DNA from: Streptomyces sp. CC228A
Lineage (GTDB): Bacteria; Actinomycetota; Actinomycetes; Streptomycetales; Streptomycetaceae
Assembly: GCF_021390935.1 (NCBI RefSeq)
Contig: NZ_JAJPUI010000015.1
Location: forward strand, 1-64,000
DNA: 64,000 bases
Direction: 5' to 3'
Part shown: positions 8,641 through 16,516 of the stretch, one piece after another
Layout: the number at the start of each line of letters is the position of its first letter
Numbering within the stretch: position 1 is the first letter of the stretch
Position numbers and translations under genes: made by a program
The notes under the pieces: model-generated
What the model saw: the letters and a program-made list of their open reading frames with translations, nothing else
Database searches by the model: none
What the model was told of the DNA's origin: nothing

Positions 8641-10850
8641 TCCGCCTGCCGTCGACCCACGCGGCCATCACCGCGCCGCTCGTCGCCTCCAACACCGTCT
8701 TCCCCGGCATCCCGGTCGGCCGGTCCCTGCTGGACGGCCGCCCGTTCCACCTCTCGCCCGTCTTCGTCTCCGACCACGTACTGCCGTCCACGAACAGCAT
8801 CGCCCTCGGCGGACTGGGGTCCGGCAAGTCCACGACAGCGAAGGTCCGCGCCCGCCGCGAGATCCTCGATCACGGGCACCAGTACGTCGTCATCGACAGC
8901 TTCGGGGAGGAGAACGCCGGCGAATGGGGCGCCCTCACCCGCTCCGTGGGCGGCCAGATCATCCAGGCCGGAGACTTCACGCTCAACCCGTGCAGCGAGA
9001 TGTTCCCCCAGGAAGTCCGCGAACAGCTCATCCACTCGCTGATCCTCGCGGCCGCGCCCAACGCCCTGGACGACCACGCCACCCACGCGCTCCAGCACGC
9101 TTTGAACCACCCCAAGGCGACGTCGCTGAACGGCCTGGTGGACGCCCTGGCAGAGCCCGAGGACGGACGCTGGCCCGCGGCGACGCTCACCGCGTGGGGC
9201 GAGAAGGCCACCATCGCCCTGTCCCGCTACACCGACGGCAGCCTGCGCGGCCTGTTCGACGGCCAGGACGCCGCCCTGCCGCCCACCGACCTGCCGATGC
9301 TGTCCTTCGACTTCAGCCGCCTGGACCGCAACAGCCCCGCCATCCCCGCACTGATGGCCGCCGTGTCGTGCTGGGTGGAACAGGTCTGGCTGCGCCAGTC
9401 CACCGCCCCGCACCGCCACCTGGTGCTGGAGGAGGCCTGGCAGATCCTGCTGTCCCCGGCCACGGCCGCGCTGATCCAGCGGCTGCTGAAGAACAGCCGC
9501 AAGGCCGCGTTGTCGCTGGATGTCGTGATGCACACCCTGTCCGACCTCGGGGAGGGCAAGGCGCAGGACCTGGCGCGGCTCATCGAGATCGCCCACGTCG
9601 GGCGCCTGGGCCCGGAAGAGGCCGCCGCTGTCGGCGCGCTGCTGGGCCTGCCGGCCTGGGCGGTGGCCAGGATCCCGTCCCTCGGCCCCGGGCAGGCCGT
9701 ATGGAAGGTCGGCCCCGACTACGTCGACATCATCGAGACCCTCCTCGATGAGGAGGAGGCCCGGCTGACGGACACCTCCTCCCGGCGGCGCACGGCGCAG
9801 CAGGCCCTGGCAGCCGAAGCAGACCCCGACCGCGACGACCGCGCCGAGGACGGCGACGACGGCGACGTGCTCCAGGCCGTCGACCAGGAAACCGCCCCCG
9901 TCGACGCCCCGGCGGCGCCGGTCGAGCCGTACACCGACGACATCGAGGCGGAGTGGGACTGGGACATGCCCCCCAACGTCATCGACACCCGCCACCAGGA
10001 CGTCATCCAGGCCGCAATGGCCGGCCACTGCGACCAGGCCGCGCAGCTCGCAGCGATCGGGGAACGCGAGGACATCACCACCCACGGCATCAACTCCGAC
10101 CAGGCCGTCTCCTGGCTCGCCACCCGCGCCCGGGTCGCGGACCTGTGCGGCAGCCCCGACCAGGCCGCGCGGCTGCGCGCCACCGTCGCCCGCATGGGCA
10201 AGGACATCGACTGGTTCGAGAAGGCCGCGGCGGGCGGCAGCGCGGACCCGGAGCCCGACCGCGAACCCGGAGCGCCCTCGCCCGGCCCCTCTCCGCACGC
10301 CAGCGGCGAACCGCAGGGGCGGCGCCGCGGCCGCGTCTGGCTCGCCACCGCGGCCATCGCAGCCCTCGGAATCGCCGGCGCCGTCGCCACCCAGACCGGC
10401 GAGGGCGACCAGCCACCCCGCGAACGCCAGGAACAGGCCGCCGCCGGAGCCGCCCGCCAGGGTGCGTCCGCCACCGAGGTACACATCGACGGGGTGAAGG
10501 TGGAGATCCTGGCGCAGTGGAGCAAGGACGGTCGCTCCGTCTTCTTGTCCGCCACCATCGACCCGCAGCAGCGGCCGCAGTTCGTCCGCATCGACTCAGC
10601 CGACCAGACAGCCCAGCAGGAAGTCCTGCCCAGGGCCGAAGGGCAGCCGGCGAAGCCGCTCCGAATGGAGGTGAAGGTGCCCGTCGACAACCGCCGGCAG
10701 CCGGTCCGGATGAGCGTCATGATCGGAGGGCCGGACTGGAAGCCCGGCACCCGCGCCCCCCACCGCACCATCGAGTTCCACCCCGACCGCGCCCCCGTCG
10801 ATGCCGACACGGGCGCGCCCCTCGCACAGCGCGACACCGCGCCGCGCTAG
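8637..10850 (+). CDS. VirB4-like conjugative ATPase with C-terminal membrane helix and extracytoplasmic domain
   Basis: 737 residues. The N-terminus VGRSLLDGRPFHL leads to Walker A GGLGSGKST (about residue 60), then VVIDSFGEENAGEW and LNPCSEMFP, matching the DPKGEY and LNPL blocks of SCO6881-type VirB4 proteins. Walker B-like HLVLEEAW follows near residue 260. Such ATPases energise type IV-like DNA transfer at the membrane. An acidic linker (about 375-420) and a short helical region lead to one transmembrane helix (about residues 570-588, WLATAAIAALGIAGAVATQ) and a roughly 130-residue outer domain, an unusual addition to a VirB4 ATPase. A diverged copy of this outer domain survives at 7033-7344. 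GTG 8637 overlaps the previous stop. Confidence 0.8.
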   Translation: MIRLPSTHAAITAPLVASNTVFPGIPVGRSLLDGRPFHLSPVFVSDHVLPSTNSIALGGLGSGKSTTAKVRARREILDHGHQYVVIDSFGEENAGEWGALTRSVGGQIIQAGDFTLNPCSEMFPQEVREQLIHSLILAAAPNALDDHATHALQHALNHPKATSLNGLVDALAEPEDGRWPAATLTAWGEKATIALSRYTDGSLRGLFDGQDAALPPTDLPMLSFDFSRLDRNSPAIPALMAAVSCWVEQVWLRQSTAPHRHLVLEEAWQILLSPATAALIQRLLKNSRKAALSLDVVMHTLSDLGEGKAQDLARLIEIAHVGRLGPEEAAAVGALLGLPAWAVARIPSLGPGQAVWKVGPDYVDIIETLLDEEEARLTDTSSRRRTAQQALAAEADPDRDDRAEDGDDGDVLQAVDQETAPVDAPAAPVEPYTDDIEAEWDWDMPPNVIDTRHQDVIQAAMAGHCDQAAQLAAIGEREDITTHGINSDQAVSWLATRARVADLCGSPDQAARLRATVARMGKDIDWFEKAAAGGSADPEPDREPGAPSPGPSPHASGEPQGRRRGRVWLATAAIAALGIAGAVATQTGEGDQPPRERQEQAAAGAARQGASATEVHIDGVKVEILAQWSKDGRSVFLSATIDPQQRPQFVRIDSADQTAQQEVLPRAEGQPAKPLRMEVKVPVDNRRQPVRMSVMIGGPDWKPGTRAPHRTIEFHPDRAPVDADTGAPLAQRDTAPR

Positions 10851-11074
10851 CAGGCCGGCCGGGCCGACGCCCACGACGTCCTGGCCCTCCGGCACGACCC
10901 CCGCGACGAGATGGCCCACACCCCCTGGGTGTGGGCCATCCGTATGCGGTCCTTCCCCGGGTGCTCCGCCTGGCCCTCCCCGCCCCCGTGCTCCCGTACA
11001 CGGCGAGGGAGGACCGGACAGGCCACCCGCCCCACGCACCACCATCCCCCGTCCCTCACCGAACTGGAGACACC

Positions 11075-11299
11075 GTGGCTGTCATAGGCGTGCTCACCGA
11101 GCCGACCCCGCCGTCCTGGTGGCAGGCCAACCGGCACAAGGTCTACCTCGTCACCGGCCTGATCTGCGGCTACCTGATCGGCAGCCACGCACAAGCAGTC
11201 CCCGACCCGCAGCAGCACCCGCGCCCCGGACACACCACACCCGCACCGACCACGCCCAGCACCCACCACACGCACACGGCCCTCAGACATGCCGTCTGA
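11075..11299 (+). CDS. Small single-helix membrane protein
   Basis: 74 residues from GTG 11075, preceded by CTGGAGA. One transmembrane helix (about residues 25-40, VYLVTGLICGYLIGS) and a Pro/Thr/His-rich tail are visible. It lies just downstream of the VirB4-like gene and just before the centromere-like palindromes; a role in transfer is possible but not shown. Confidence 0.6.
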   Translation: MAVIGVLTEPTPPSWWQANRHKVYLVTGLICGYLIGSHAQAVPDPQQHPRPGHTTPAPTTPSTHHTHTALRHAV

Positions 11300-11310
11300 A
11301 CCGTCCTCGC

Positions 11311-11603
11311 CTATACCGCGGTATAGGTTCCCGGCGGTGGCCCCAACCTGCCCCGGTGTATACCGCGGTATACACCGCCGGTCCCGCGGGCGGTGGTCCC
11401 GCCCTTCCGCGTCTATACCGCGGTATACACCGGCGGTCTGTCCCGGCCGCTCGTCGCCGTGCGCCGACGGCGCAGCTCGGGGTCGCTCGTGCTCGACTAT
11501 ACCGCGGTATAGGTTGCCGGTGGCCCCCGGCGCCTCGGATCTATACCGCGGTATAGATCGCCGGGCGGTGGCCCCGCCCTTCCACGTCTATACCGCGGTA
11601 TAC
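11311..11603. repeat. Array of six TATACCGCGGTATA palindromes, candidate plasmid centromere (parS)
   Basis: The perfect 14-bp palindrome TATACCGCGGTATA occurs at 11312-11325, 11359-11372, 11414-11427, 11498-11511, 11542-11555 and 11589-11602, spaced 44 to 84 bases apart. The flanks usually extend the symmetry, for example GGTG...CACC around the second and GATC...GATC around the fifth. Two more copies lie inside parB (12155) and upstream of parA (13648). Clustered palindromes beside parAB are the expected form of a ParB-binding centromere. The sequence is unrelated to the chromosomal Streptomyces parS GTTTCACGTGAAAC. Confidence 0.85.
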
Positions 11604-11663
11604 ATCGCCGGTCCTCCGCCGAACCGCCCGTGCACCGCGCCAGGCGGGGCCGGCCGTCCGCCC

Positions 11664-11720
11664 AGAGAAGCCCCGTACCCCCGCAGACGCTGCGCGTTCG
11701 CGGGGGTACGGGGCTTCTCT
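11664..11720 (-). terminator. Perfect 21-bp stem terminator downstream of parB
   Basis: AGAGAAGCCCCGTACCCCCGC (one arm, 11664-11684) pairs without mismatch with 11700-11720 around a 15-base loop. It lies 65 bases beyond the parB stop on the minus strand and separates the par operon from the palindrome array. Confidence 0.85.
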
Positions 11721-11784
11721 GCGTTTCACGGAAGGCCAGGTGCCCGCCCGGCGGAGGCGGAGGGCAGAGGAGAAGCCAGCGGCC

Positions 11785-12885
11785 CTACAGCTCCAGCGCG
11801 GCTTGTACGGCCGTGGGCTGAAGCTCCCCGGCCTGGAGCATGCGCCGCACGAGGTGCTCCACCAAGGCCACTCGCTGGTCCCGCGACATCTTCATCAGTG
11901 CGAGCTCGGCGCACTCTACGCCGTTGTGCCACGGCATCTTCACCTGAGGAGGCGCCGACGACTTGGAGCGCGCCTGGCTCTGCGCAGTGGTGCCGGCGGG
12001 TGCCTGGGCTGGAAGGGAGACGTCGGCCTGCGGTGCGGGACCGGCCGCAGTGGGCGCCGACGTGCCGGGGCCCGATGCGTCCGGGATACCCGCCCCGGTC
12101 CCGCCGCCGTCGGGCGCACCGACGTCAGCTAGCTGCCGGTCCGCGCCCTTCGCGTATACCGCGGTATACATCTCCGCCGCCTCGCCTTCGTGGGCGGGTT
12201 CGCTGCGAGCTGCCTTCGCCGCTTCCTGATCCGCCAGCCACGCGGGCATCTGCTCTTCAGGCGGCATCGCTGCGTACCGTCGCATCTCCCGGAACGCTGT
12301 GAGCTTGCCGCTGGTGACCAGCTTCTGCATCTCAGGCGTGAGGCGCAGAATGCCGATCCTCTGGCTGAGCCACTGCGGGGACTTGCGGAGTTGGGCAGCT
12401 GCCTTGGCCTGGTTGCCGTCGGACAGCTCCAGCATCTGACGCAGGCCGCGCGCTTCCTCGATGAAGTTGAAGTTGCGCCGGTCGAGGTTCTCATCGAGGA
12501 CAGCGGACAGGAAGCGCACCCGCGACTCTGCGATGTCGTCGCGAACATGAACATCGAGGCTGGGAAGGTCGACCAGGCGCGCCGCCTCCCACCTGCGTTG
12601 GCCGGCTGCCATGACGATGCGGCACTCCGGGATCACGTCCGCGTGCTCGGGGAACAGCCGGAGGTAGGCGGCCCGGGACACTCCGACGCAGGGTTGGAGC
12701 TGGCCGGCGCGCATGCTCTCGCCCAGCTCCCGCAGGCTGCTTTCCGCGAAGTCGCGGCGCGGGTTCAGCGGTGTGGGCGCGATCTGGCGGGGCGGCAGGT
12801 GCACCAGGACCGGCTTGCCGTGCCCGGGGCTTTCCTCCACGGGCTGTGCGGCGAGGGTGGAGAGGTTGATCCGCTTGCCTGCCAT
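11785..12885 (-). CDS. parB: ParB-type centromere-binding protein
   Basis: 366 residues. The N-terminal ParB/Sulfiredoxin-like domain shows LPPRQIAPTPLNPRRDF and the AAGQRRWEAARL motif corresponding to the GERRxxA box of ParB CTPases. A central HTH follows near residues 160-185 (AKAAAQLRKSPQWLSQRIGILRL). A Pro/Ala-rich linker and a C-terminal probable dimerisation segment complete it. Its ATG overlaps the parA stop (TGATG), a tight operon. The protein should bind the TATACCGCGGTATA sites; one copy lies inside its own coding sequence at 12155-12168, encoding the in-frame residues YTAVY. Confidence 0.9.
   Translation of the reverse strand: MAGKRINLSTLAAQPVEESPGHGKPVLVHLPPRQIAPTPLNPRRDFAESSLRELGESMRAGQLQPCVGVSRAAYLRLFPEHADVIPECRIVMAAGQRRWEAARLVDLPSLDVHVRDDIAESRVRFLSAVLDENLDRRNFNFIEEARGLRQMLELSDGNQAKAAAQLRKSPQWLSQRIGILRLTPEMQKLVTSGKLTAFREMRRYAAMPPEEQMPAWLADQEAAKAARSEPAHEGEAAEMYTAVYAKGADRQLADVGAPDGGGTGAGIPDASGPGTSAPTAAGPAPQADVSLPAQAPAGTTAQSQARSKSSAPPQVKMPWHNGVECAELALMKMSRDQRVALVEHLVRRMLQAGELQPTAVQAALEL
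12155..12168. promoter_or_regulatory. TATACCGCGGTATA palindrome inside parB
   Basis: Seventh copy of the palindrome, embedded in the parB reading frame in the linker region. It may help ParB spread or simply be another loading site. Confidence 0.75.
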
Positions 12886-13544
12886 CAGCGACGGCCTCCG
12901 TAGCCCTGCTCCAGGGCCAGCCTGAAGTAGTCCTCACGGGCGCGGAGCGTGGTCCCGTTGTCCGCGTACTGCGTGACGACCTTGCCCTCCGCGGCCGCCC
13001 GAGCGTGGACCTTGTACCGGCGGATCACCGTGTTGGCCCGGGGCCAGCCTCGCGCGTCGATGTAGGCGATGGTCTCGTCGCGATCGGCCTTGCCGTCCCG
13101 GGGGTCCCACGCGTTGATGAAGACCCGGTAGGACAGGCCGCGCGGTTCGATCACCTTCGTGATCGTGCGGGCCGTCGGGTCGAAAGCGAGGGGTTCGGGT
13201 GGCATCGGCACCAGCACGTCGTCTGCGATGTCCAGAGCGGCAGCCAGGATGTGCTCGTTCTCCAGGCTGCCGGGCGTGTCGATGAAGATGTGCTCAAGGC
13301 GACCAGTACTGCCCAGCACATCGTGGGCAACGGCGGCAAGGTTGACCGCGGTGGTGGTCTTGCCGACGCCACCCTTCTGATTGGCAATCACGTGGATCTG
13401 CGCACCCGTGGACTTGAGGTTCGCCAGGCTGCTCGGGTCCTCGTGAGCGGTCGCGAAGTTGAACGGCAAGTCGTTGACGCGGTCGGCCCACCAGATGGTC
13501 GACCCCTGGGGGTCTGTGGACACGACGAGGATGGAGGAATCCAT
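12885..13544 (-). CDS. parA: ParA-type partition ATPase with swapped N-terminal segments
   Basis: 219 residues from ATG 13544, supported by GGAACGGAG upstream; an in-frame ATG at 13610 is less likely. ParA hallmarks are present: deviant Walker A KGGVGKT (57-63), DPQGS (11-15) and IDTPG (88-92), plus a long C-terminal part typical of Streptomyces plasmid ParA (FINAWDPRDG, VIRRYKVHARA, TQYADNGTTLRAREDY). Their order is odd. In known ParA proteins the P-loop comes first and the DPQGS strand follows it; here the DPQGS segment (residues 2-46) precedes the P-loop segment (47-80), and IDTPG follows directly. No stop or frame change occurs at either junction. ParA normally drives plasmid segregation with ParB; whether this version folds is unclear. 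Confidence 0.85.
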   Translation of the reverse strand: MDSSILVVSTDPQGSTIWWADRVNDLPFNFATAHEDPSSLANLKSTGAQIHVIANQKGGVGKTTTAVNLAAVAHDVLGSTGRLEHIFIDTPGSLENEHILAAALDIADDVLVPMPPEPLAFDPTARTITKVIEPRGLSYRVFINAWDPRDGKADRDETIAYIDARGWPRANTVIRRYKVHARAAAEGKVVTQYADNGTTLRAREDYFRLALEQGYGGRR

Positions 13545-13647
13545 GCGGCTCCGTTCCGTGTGCTTCCCGGGACGACCCCGGTACTCGGACCCGCACAGCA
13601 TGCCAGACACCCAAATCGGATCTGTTGGGGCATGCGTGGCGCCTGTG

Positions 13648-13661
13648 TATACCGCGGTATA
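13648..13661. promoter_or_regulatory. TATACCGCGGTATA palindrome upstream of parA
   Basis: Eighth copy of the palindrome, about 100 bases upstream of the parA start. The position suggests autoregulation of parAB by ParB, as in many plasmid partition operons. Confidence 0.75.
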
Positions 13662-13820
13662 GAACCCGTAGCACTGCCGTCAACATGTGCTCCACGCCTT
13701 CCCACTCGCGCGAGGTGGGCCGCTCTGAACGCTGCTGGAAGGTCCGTCCTCAGCGCAGGCTCTTGGCTGATTTCGGTTGTGGTGGCAGGATCTGGCCCCT
13801 GCTGACGGAAGGGGCTTGCG

Positions 13821-14237
13821 ATGACTGATCACCTGGAGACGGAGCGTGTCGAGTGTCCTGACTGCCAGGCTCTGCCGGGTCCCGACAGGTCCCGCGTCTC
13901 GTACGTGAAGGACGGCGGGGGGATCAGCGAGACGTGGCACCTGCACGACTGCCCAGGCCTGGCCATCATGCGGATCGAGTGGGAAGAGGGCAGCAAGCGC
14001 GTCCGTGAAGAGGAGGAGTGGGCCCAGGGCGTCTTCCCCGCCGCGCACGAGCGGCTGAGGCGGGCCGCCGCCGCGCTGCCGCCGGGAACCGCCGCGCAGC
14101 CGTTCGTCGACGCCCTGGCCGAGCTGGTCCAGGCGCAAGCCGACACCACCGGCTTCGTCACCCTGCCCACGTGGGCGCGGATCCTGGAACGGCACTTCCC
14201 GCCGGACCTCCCCGACATCAACCGCACCACCGAGTAG
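13821..14237 (+). CDS. Plasmid hypothetical protein with CPDC motif
   Basis: 138 residues, ATG preceded by GGAAGGGG. An N-terminal CPDC and later HDC could make a small metal site, followed by an acidic helix (EWEEGSKRVREEEEW) and a C-terminal block AQPFVDALAELVQAQADTTG. I do not recognise the family. The last 48 codons occur again, slightly diverged, at 18172-18315, showing duplication within the region. Confidence 0.7.
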   Translation: MTDHLETERVECPDCQALPGPDRSRVSYVKDGGGISETWHLHDCPGLAIMRIEWEEGSKRVREEEEWAQGVFPAAHERLRRAAAALPPGTAAQPFVDALAELVQAQADTTGFVTLPTWARILERHFPPDLPDINRTTE

Positions 14238-14369
14238 CCCGGCCGGCCGGCGGTGCGCCGGGTCGGCGCCTGGGCGCCCGCGAGCGTCGCGGCGGCCGAC
14301 CCGGACGTTGCCGTACCCGCAGGCGGGATGGGCGGGTAGTTTCGGTACCGCAGCGACGAGGAGGTCACC

Positions 14370-14672
14370 GTGACCGCACAGCCTGACCATCACGCCGTCC
14401 CGCCCTTCGGCTTTCGCCCGCCGATGGGCACGCTTGCCGAGCTGCGCAGCGCGCTCAGCACCTGGGGCTTTCCCGGCGACCGGGAGCGGTTCGAGAAGGA
14501 ACTCGACGCCCTGGACCTGGACGACCTGACGCAGGTGCGGGAACTCGCCCAGGCCTACCGGCACCGCGTCCTGCTGCGCCACGACCCCGCGGGGATGGCC
14601 GCGCTTGCCCGGACCACCGACGACGTCGAGGCCGAACTGCGCCACAAGCTGAAGCAGCCCGGCGCCCGGTGA
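14370..14672 (+). CDS. Putative antitoxin (DUF6247-like)
   Basis: 100 residues from GTG 14370, preceded by GACGAGGAGG. A mostly helical, charged protein with ERFEKELDALDLDDLTQ and YRHRVLLRHDP, resembling small actinobacterial proteins encoded before RelE/ParE-type toxins. It overlaps the next start (GTGA). Antitoxin function is inferred from the pairing. Confidence 0.6.
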   Translation: MTAQPDHHAVPPFGFRPPMGTLAELRSALSTWGFPGDRERFEKELDALDLDDLTQVRELAQAYRHRVLLRHDPAGMAALARTTDDVEAELRHKLKQPGAR

Positions 14673-14935
14673 CCCACGTCTTCTACTCCGACGCTGCCGC
14701 CAAGGCCTGCCGGGAACTCAGCCGCTCGGAGCAGACCGCCGTCGAATCCGTGCGCCGCGCGCTCGAAGAGGACCCCGAGCAGGGCCGCGGTCTGCCGGAC
14801 GCCGACCCGCGCAGCGCCTCGTACGTCGTCGAGCTGCTCCCCCAGCGCACCGGCGGCCGCGGGATCAGCGTCGTGTACCGCTACGCGCGGGATCTCGACG
14901 CCGCGCTCATCCTGTGGCTGATCGCCGGGCCATAG
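14669..14935 (+). CDS. Putative RelE/ParE-fold toxin
   Basis: 88 residues with the pattern of RelE/ParE toxins: a short strand (THVFYSDAAAKACREL), two helices (SRSEQTAVESVRRALEEDP), then GGRGISVVYRYARDLDAALILWLIAGP, resembling the final strands of the fold. It would act on ribosome-bound mRNA or gyrase if it follows the family; target unknown. It is translationally coupled to the upstream antitoxin candidate, a typical plasmid-maintenance module. Confidence 0.6.
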   Translation: MTHVFYSDAAAKACRELSRSEQTAVESVRRALEEDPEQGRGLPDADPRSASYVVELLPQRTGGRGISVVYRYARDLDAALILWLIAGP

Positions 14936-15741
14936 CCGCCCGCCCCGGCAGGCCTGCCGCGTCCTTCGTGGAGTCTGGGGGAGCGGCGACACGTGACCCT
15001 TCACCTCCGAAGGGCGTGCCCGGCGGCCTTCACGACGCCCGGCCCTGCCGCGGTTCGCTGCGCGGTGCGGCCCCACACCGCTCCCGCCCTGGTGGTTGTG
15101 TCTCTGGTGGCCTCGCCCCGGGTGCGCGCGGGTCTGGCCTGGCGGAGGGTGGGAACGGCTCTCCGGGGGCGGTATCCCGCCCGGTGCGTTCCTTCTGGCC
15201 CCTCAGGGCGTGCCCGGGCGGCTGCGCCTCCGGGGAGTTCCGGCGCCAGGCGGACGCGGCCGCGGTTGCGGCGCTCTGGATGCTCGCCGTGGCCGGTGCA
15301 GGGGCGGCACCCGCCCGGCTGGGGCGGCGTCAGGGCATGGCGGCGGCGAAGGCTGCGGGACAACATGTGCTCCCTTGCGCGCGGCCGTCCGGGTGGACTC
15401 GGGGCCCTGCCCTGTTGCGGTGTGCGCGGGCCCTTGCGCTGGCGCAGGGTGGTAAACGCCCCCCGGGGGTGGGCCGTGCCGTCTGCGAAACCGCTCACCC
15501 CTCTTGCGCAGGCGTGCCGCGCGTGTCACCTCCGGGGGCCGCAGGGTGGGTGCCCGCCACCGGGCAGCCCTGTCGGTGACGGGCGGGGAACCCTCTTCCC
15601 CTGCGCCGGGTACCCCGGGGCGCCGGGCGATACCCCGCGCCCCGGCTTCTCGGGGCCGCTTCCCGAACAGGCGGCCCTTGCTGCAGCCGCCACCTGCCCC
15701 GGGCCGGCGACGACCAGGGGCAGGCGAAGAGCCGGTGGTGC
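14936..15741. other. About 800 bases without a convincing gene
   Basis: All long frames here are Arg/Pro/Gly rich and look like shadow translation. The stretch has many short G/C-rich inverted repeats and an imperfect repeat pair around GGCGGAGGGTGGGAACGGC (about 15141) and GGCGCAGGGTGGTAAACGCC (about 15440). It could be a decayed gene, a structured RNA or part of an origin; nothing decisive is visible. Confidence 0.4.
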
Positions 15742-15930
15742 CTAGCCGGAGTCTTTCGGCGGCACGGGCCGCACCGGGCCCGTCGTCGCTGGGCCCACCT
15801 GCGGCCCCGAGGCTCCCGCGTCGGCGCGGTGAGGCTGCTCGGGCCGGGGGAACAGGAGGTTCTCCAGGGCGTCCAGCCCGAACAGCATGAGCATGATCAG
15901 CACAGGCAGGAGCAGAGCGACCACGATCAT
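15742..15930 (-). CDS. Small single-helix membrane protein
   Basis: 62 residues. The N-terminus MIVVALLLPVLIMLMLFGLDAL is a strong transmembrane or signal-anchor helix, followed by LENLLFPRPEQP and a Gly/Pro-rich tail. ATG 15930 is preceded by GGGAGG on the minus strand. Similar tiny membrane proteins occur in Streptomyces genomes; function unknown. Confidence 0.65.
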   Translation of the reverse strand: MIVVALLLPVLIMLMLFGLDALENLLFPRPEQPHRADAGASGPQVGPATTGPVRPVPPKDSG

Positions 15931-16160
15931 GACGCCTCCCGACGGGAGCGGTGTTCACGCGAAACGCGGCGGGCACTCCTGGACCCAGGCTGAGCCGAAC
16001 GGGCGAACGGCGCGCGTGCGGGTAGGCCGTTCGGGTGGATCCTGAGGCATTCGGCCGGCCCTCTCACGCTGCCGCGCACGGAGCACGGCGCCATCACCGG
16101 GGCCCCGGCCACGTCCCCTCCACCCCGCCCGCGCGTGCGGCGCCCGTACGATCACCGGTC

Positions 16161-16373
16161 ATGAGCAGCACCGCACGCCGACCGCTCGGCCACGGACCGA
16201 AGCCTGCGCCGCCCGACGCCCCGCGGCCGCCGGTGGAGGTGCCCAGGGTGACGTCCGCGCAGGCGGACGCAGGCACCGCTCCGCTCCACCGGCCCGGTGG
16301 GCAGCTCGACGTTGCCGCGTACCGCGAGTGCGGAGTCGTCGGCCGGCCGCCCACGGCGGCGGGCGGGGTTTGA
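16161..16373 (+). CDS. Possible small Pro/Arg-rich protein
   Basis: 70 codons from ATG 16161 (SSTARRPLGHGPKPAPPD). The N-terminus resembles the disordered start of some Streptomyces plasmid proteins, but there is no clear ribosome-binding site and no domain. It may be the 5' end of a decayed gene. Confidence 0.25.
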   Translation: MSSTARRPLGHGPKPAPPDAPRPPVEVPRVTSAQADAGTAPLHRPGGQLDVAAYRECGVVGRPPTAAGGV

Positions 16374-16516
16374 AGACGCCGACCACCCCTGCGTCGGCTT
16401 ACCGCAGCCGCCGACCACCTCTGGCGCTGGCTGGCCCCGCGTCGTCGCGGCGCTGGAGCACGCTCAGCTCGGGAACCGCACGGCCACCGGGCAGCTCCGA
16501 GGGTCCCGGGGACTGG

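Noticed and set aside
11311..11603. CRISPR array
   Set aside because: The repeats are short perfect palindromes with irregular 30-70 base gaps and no cas genes; they fit ParB sites.
11700..11735. Chromosomal-type parS (GTTTCACGTGAAAC)
   Set aside because: Only the partial match GTTTCACG was found near 11723; the full palindrome is absent.
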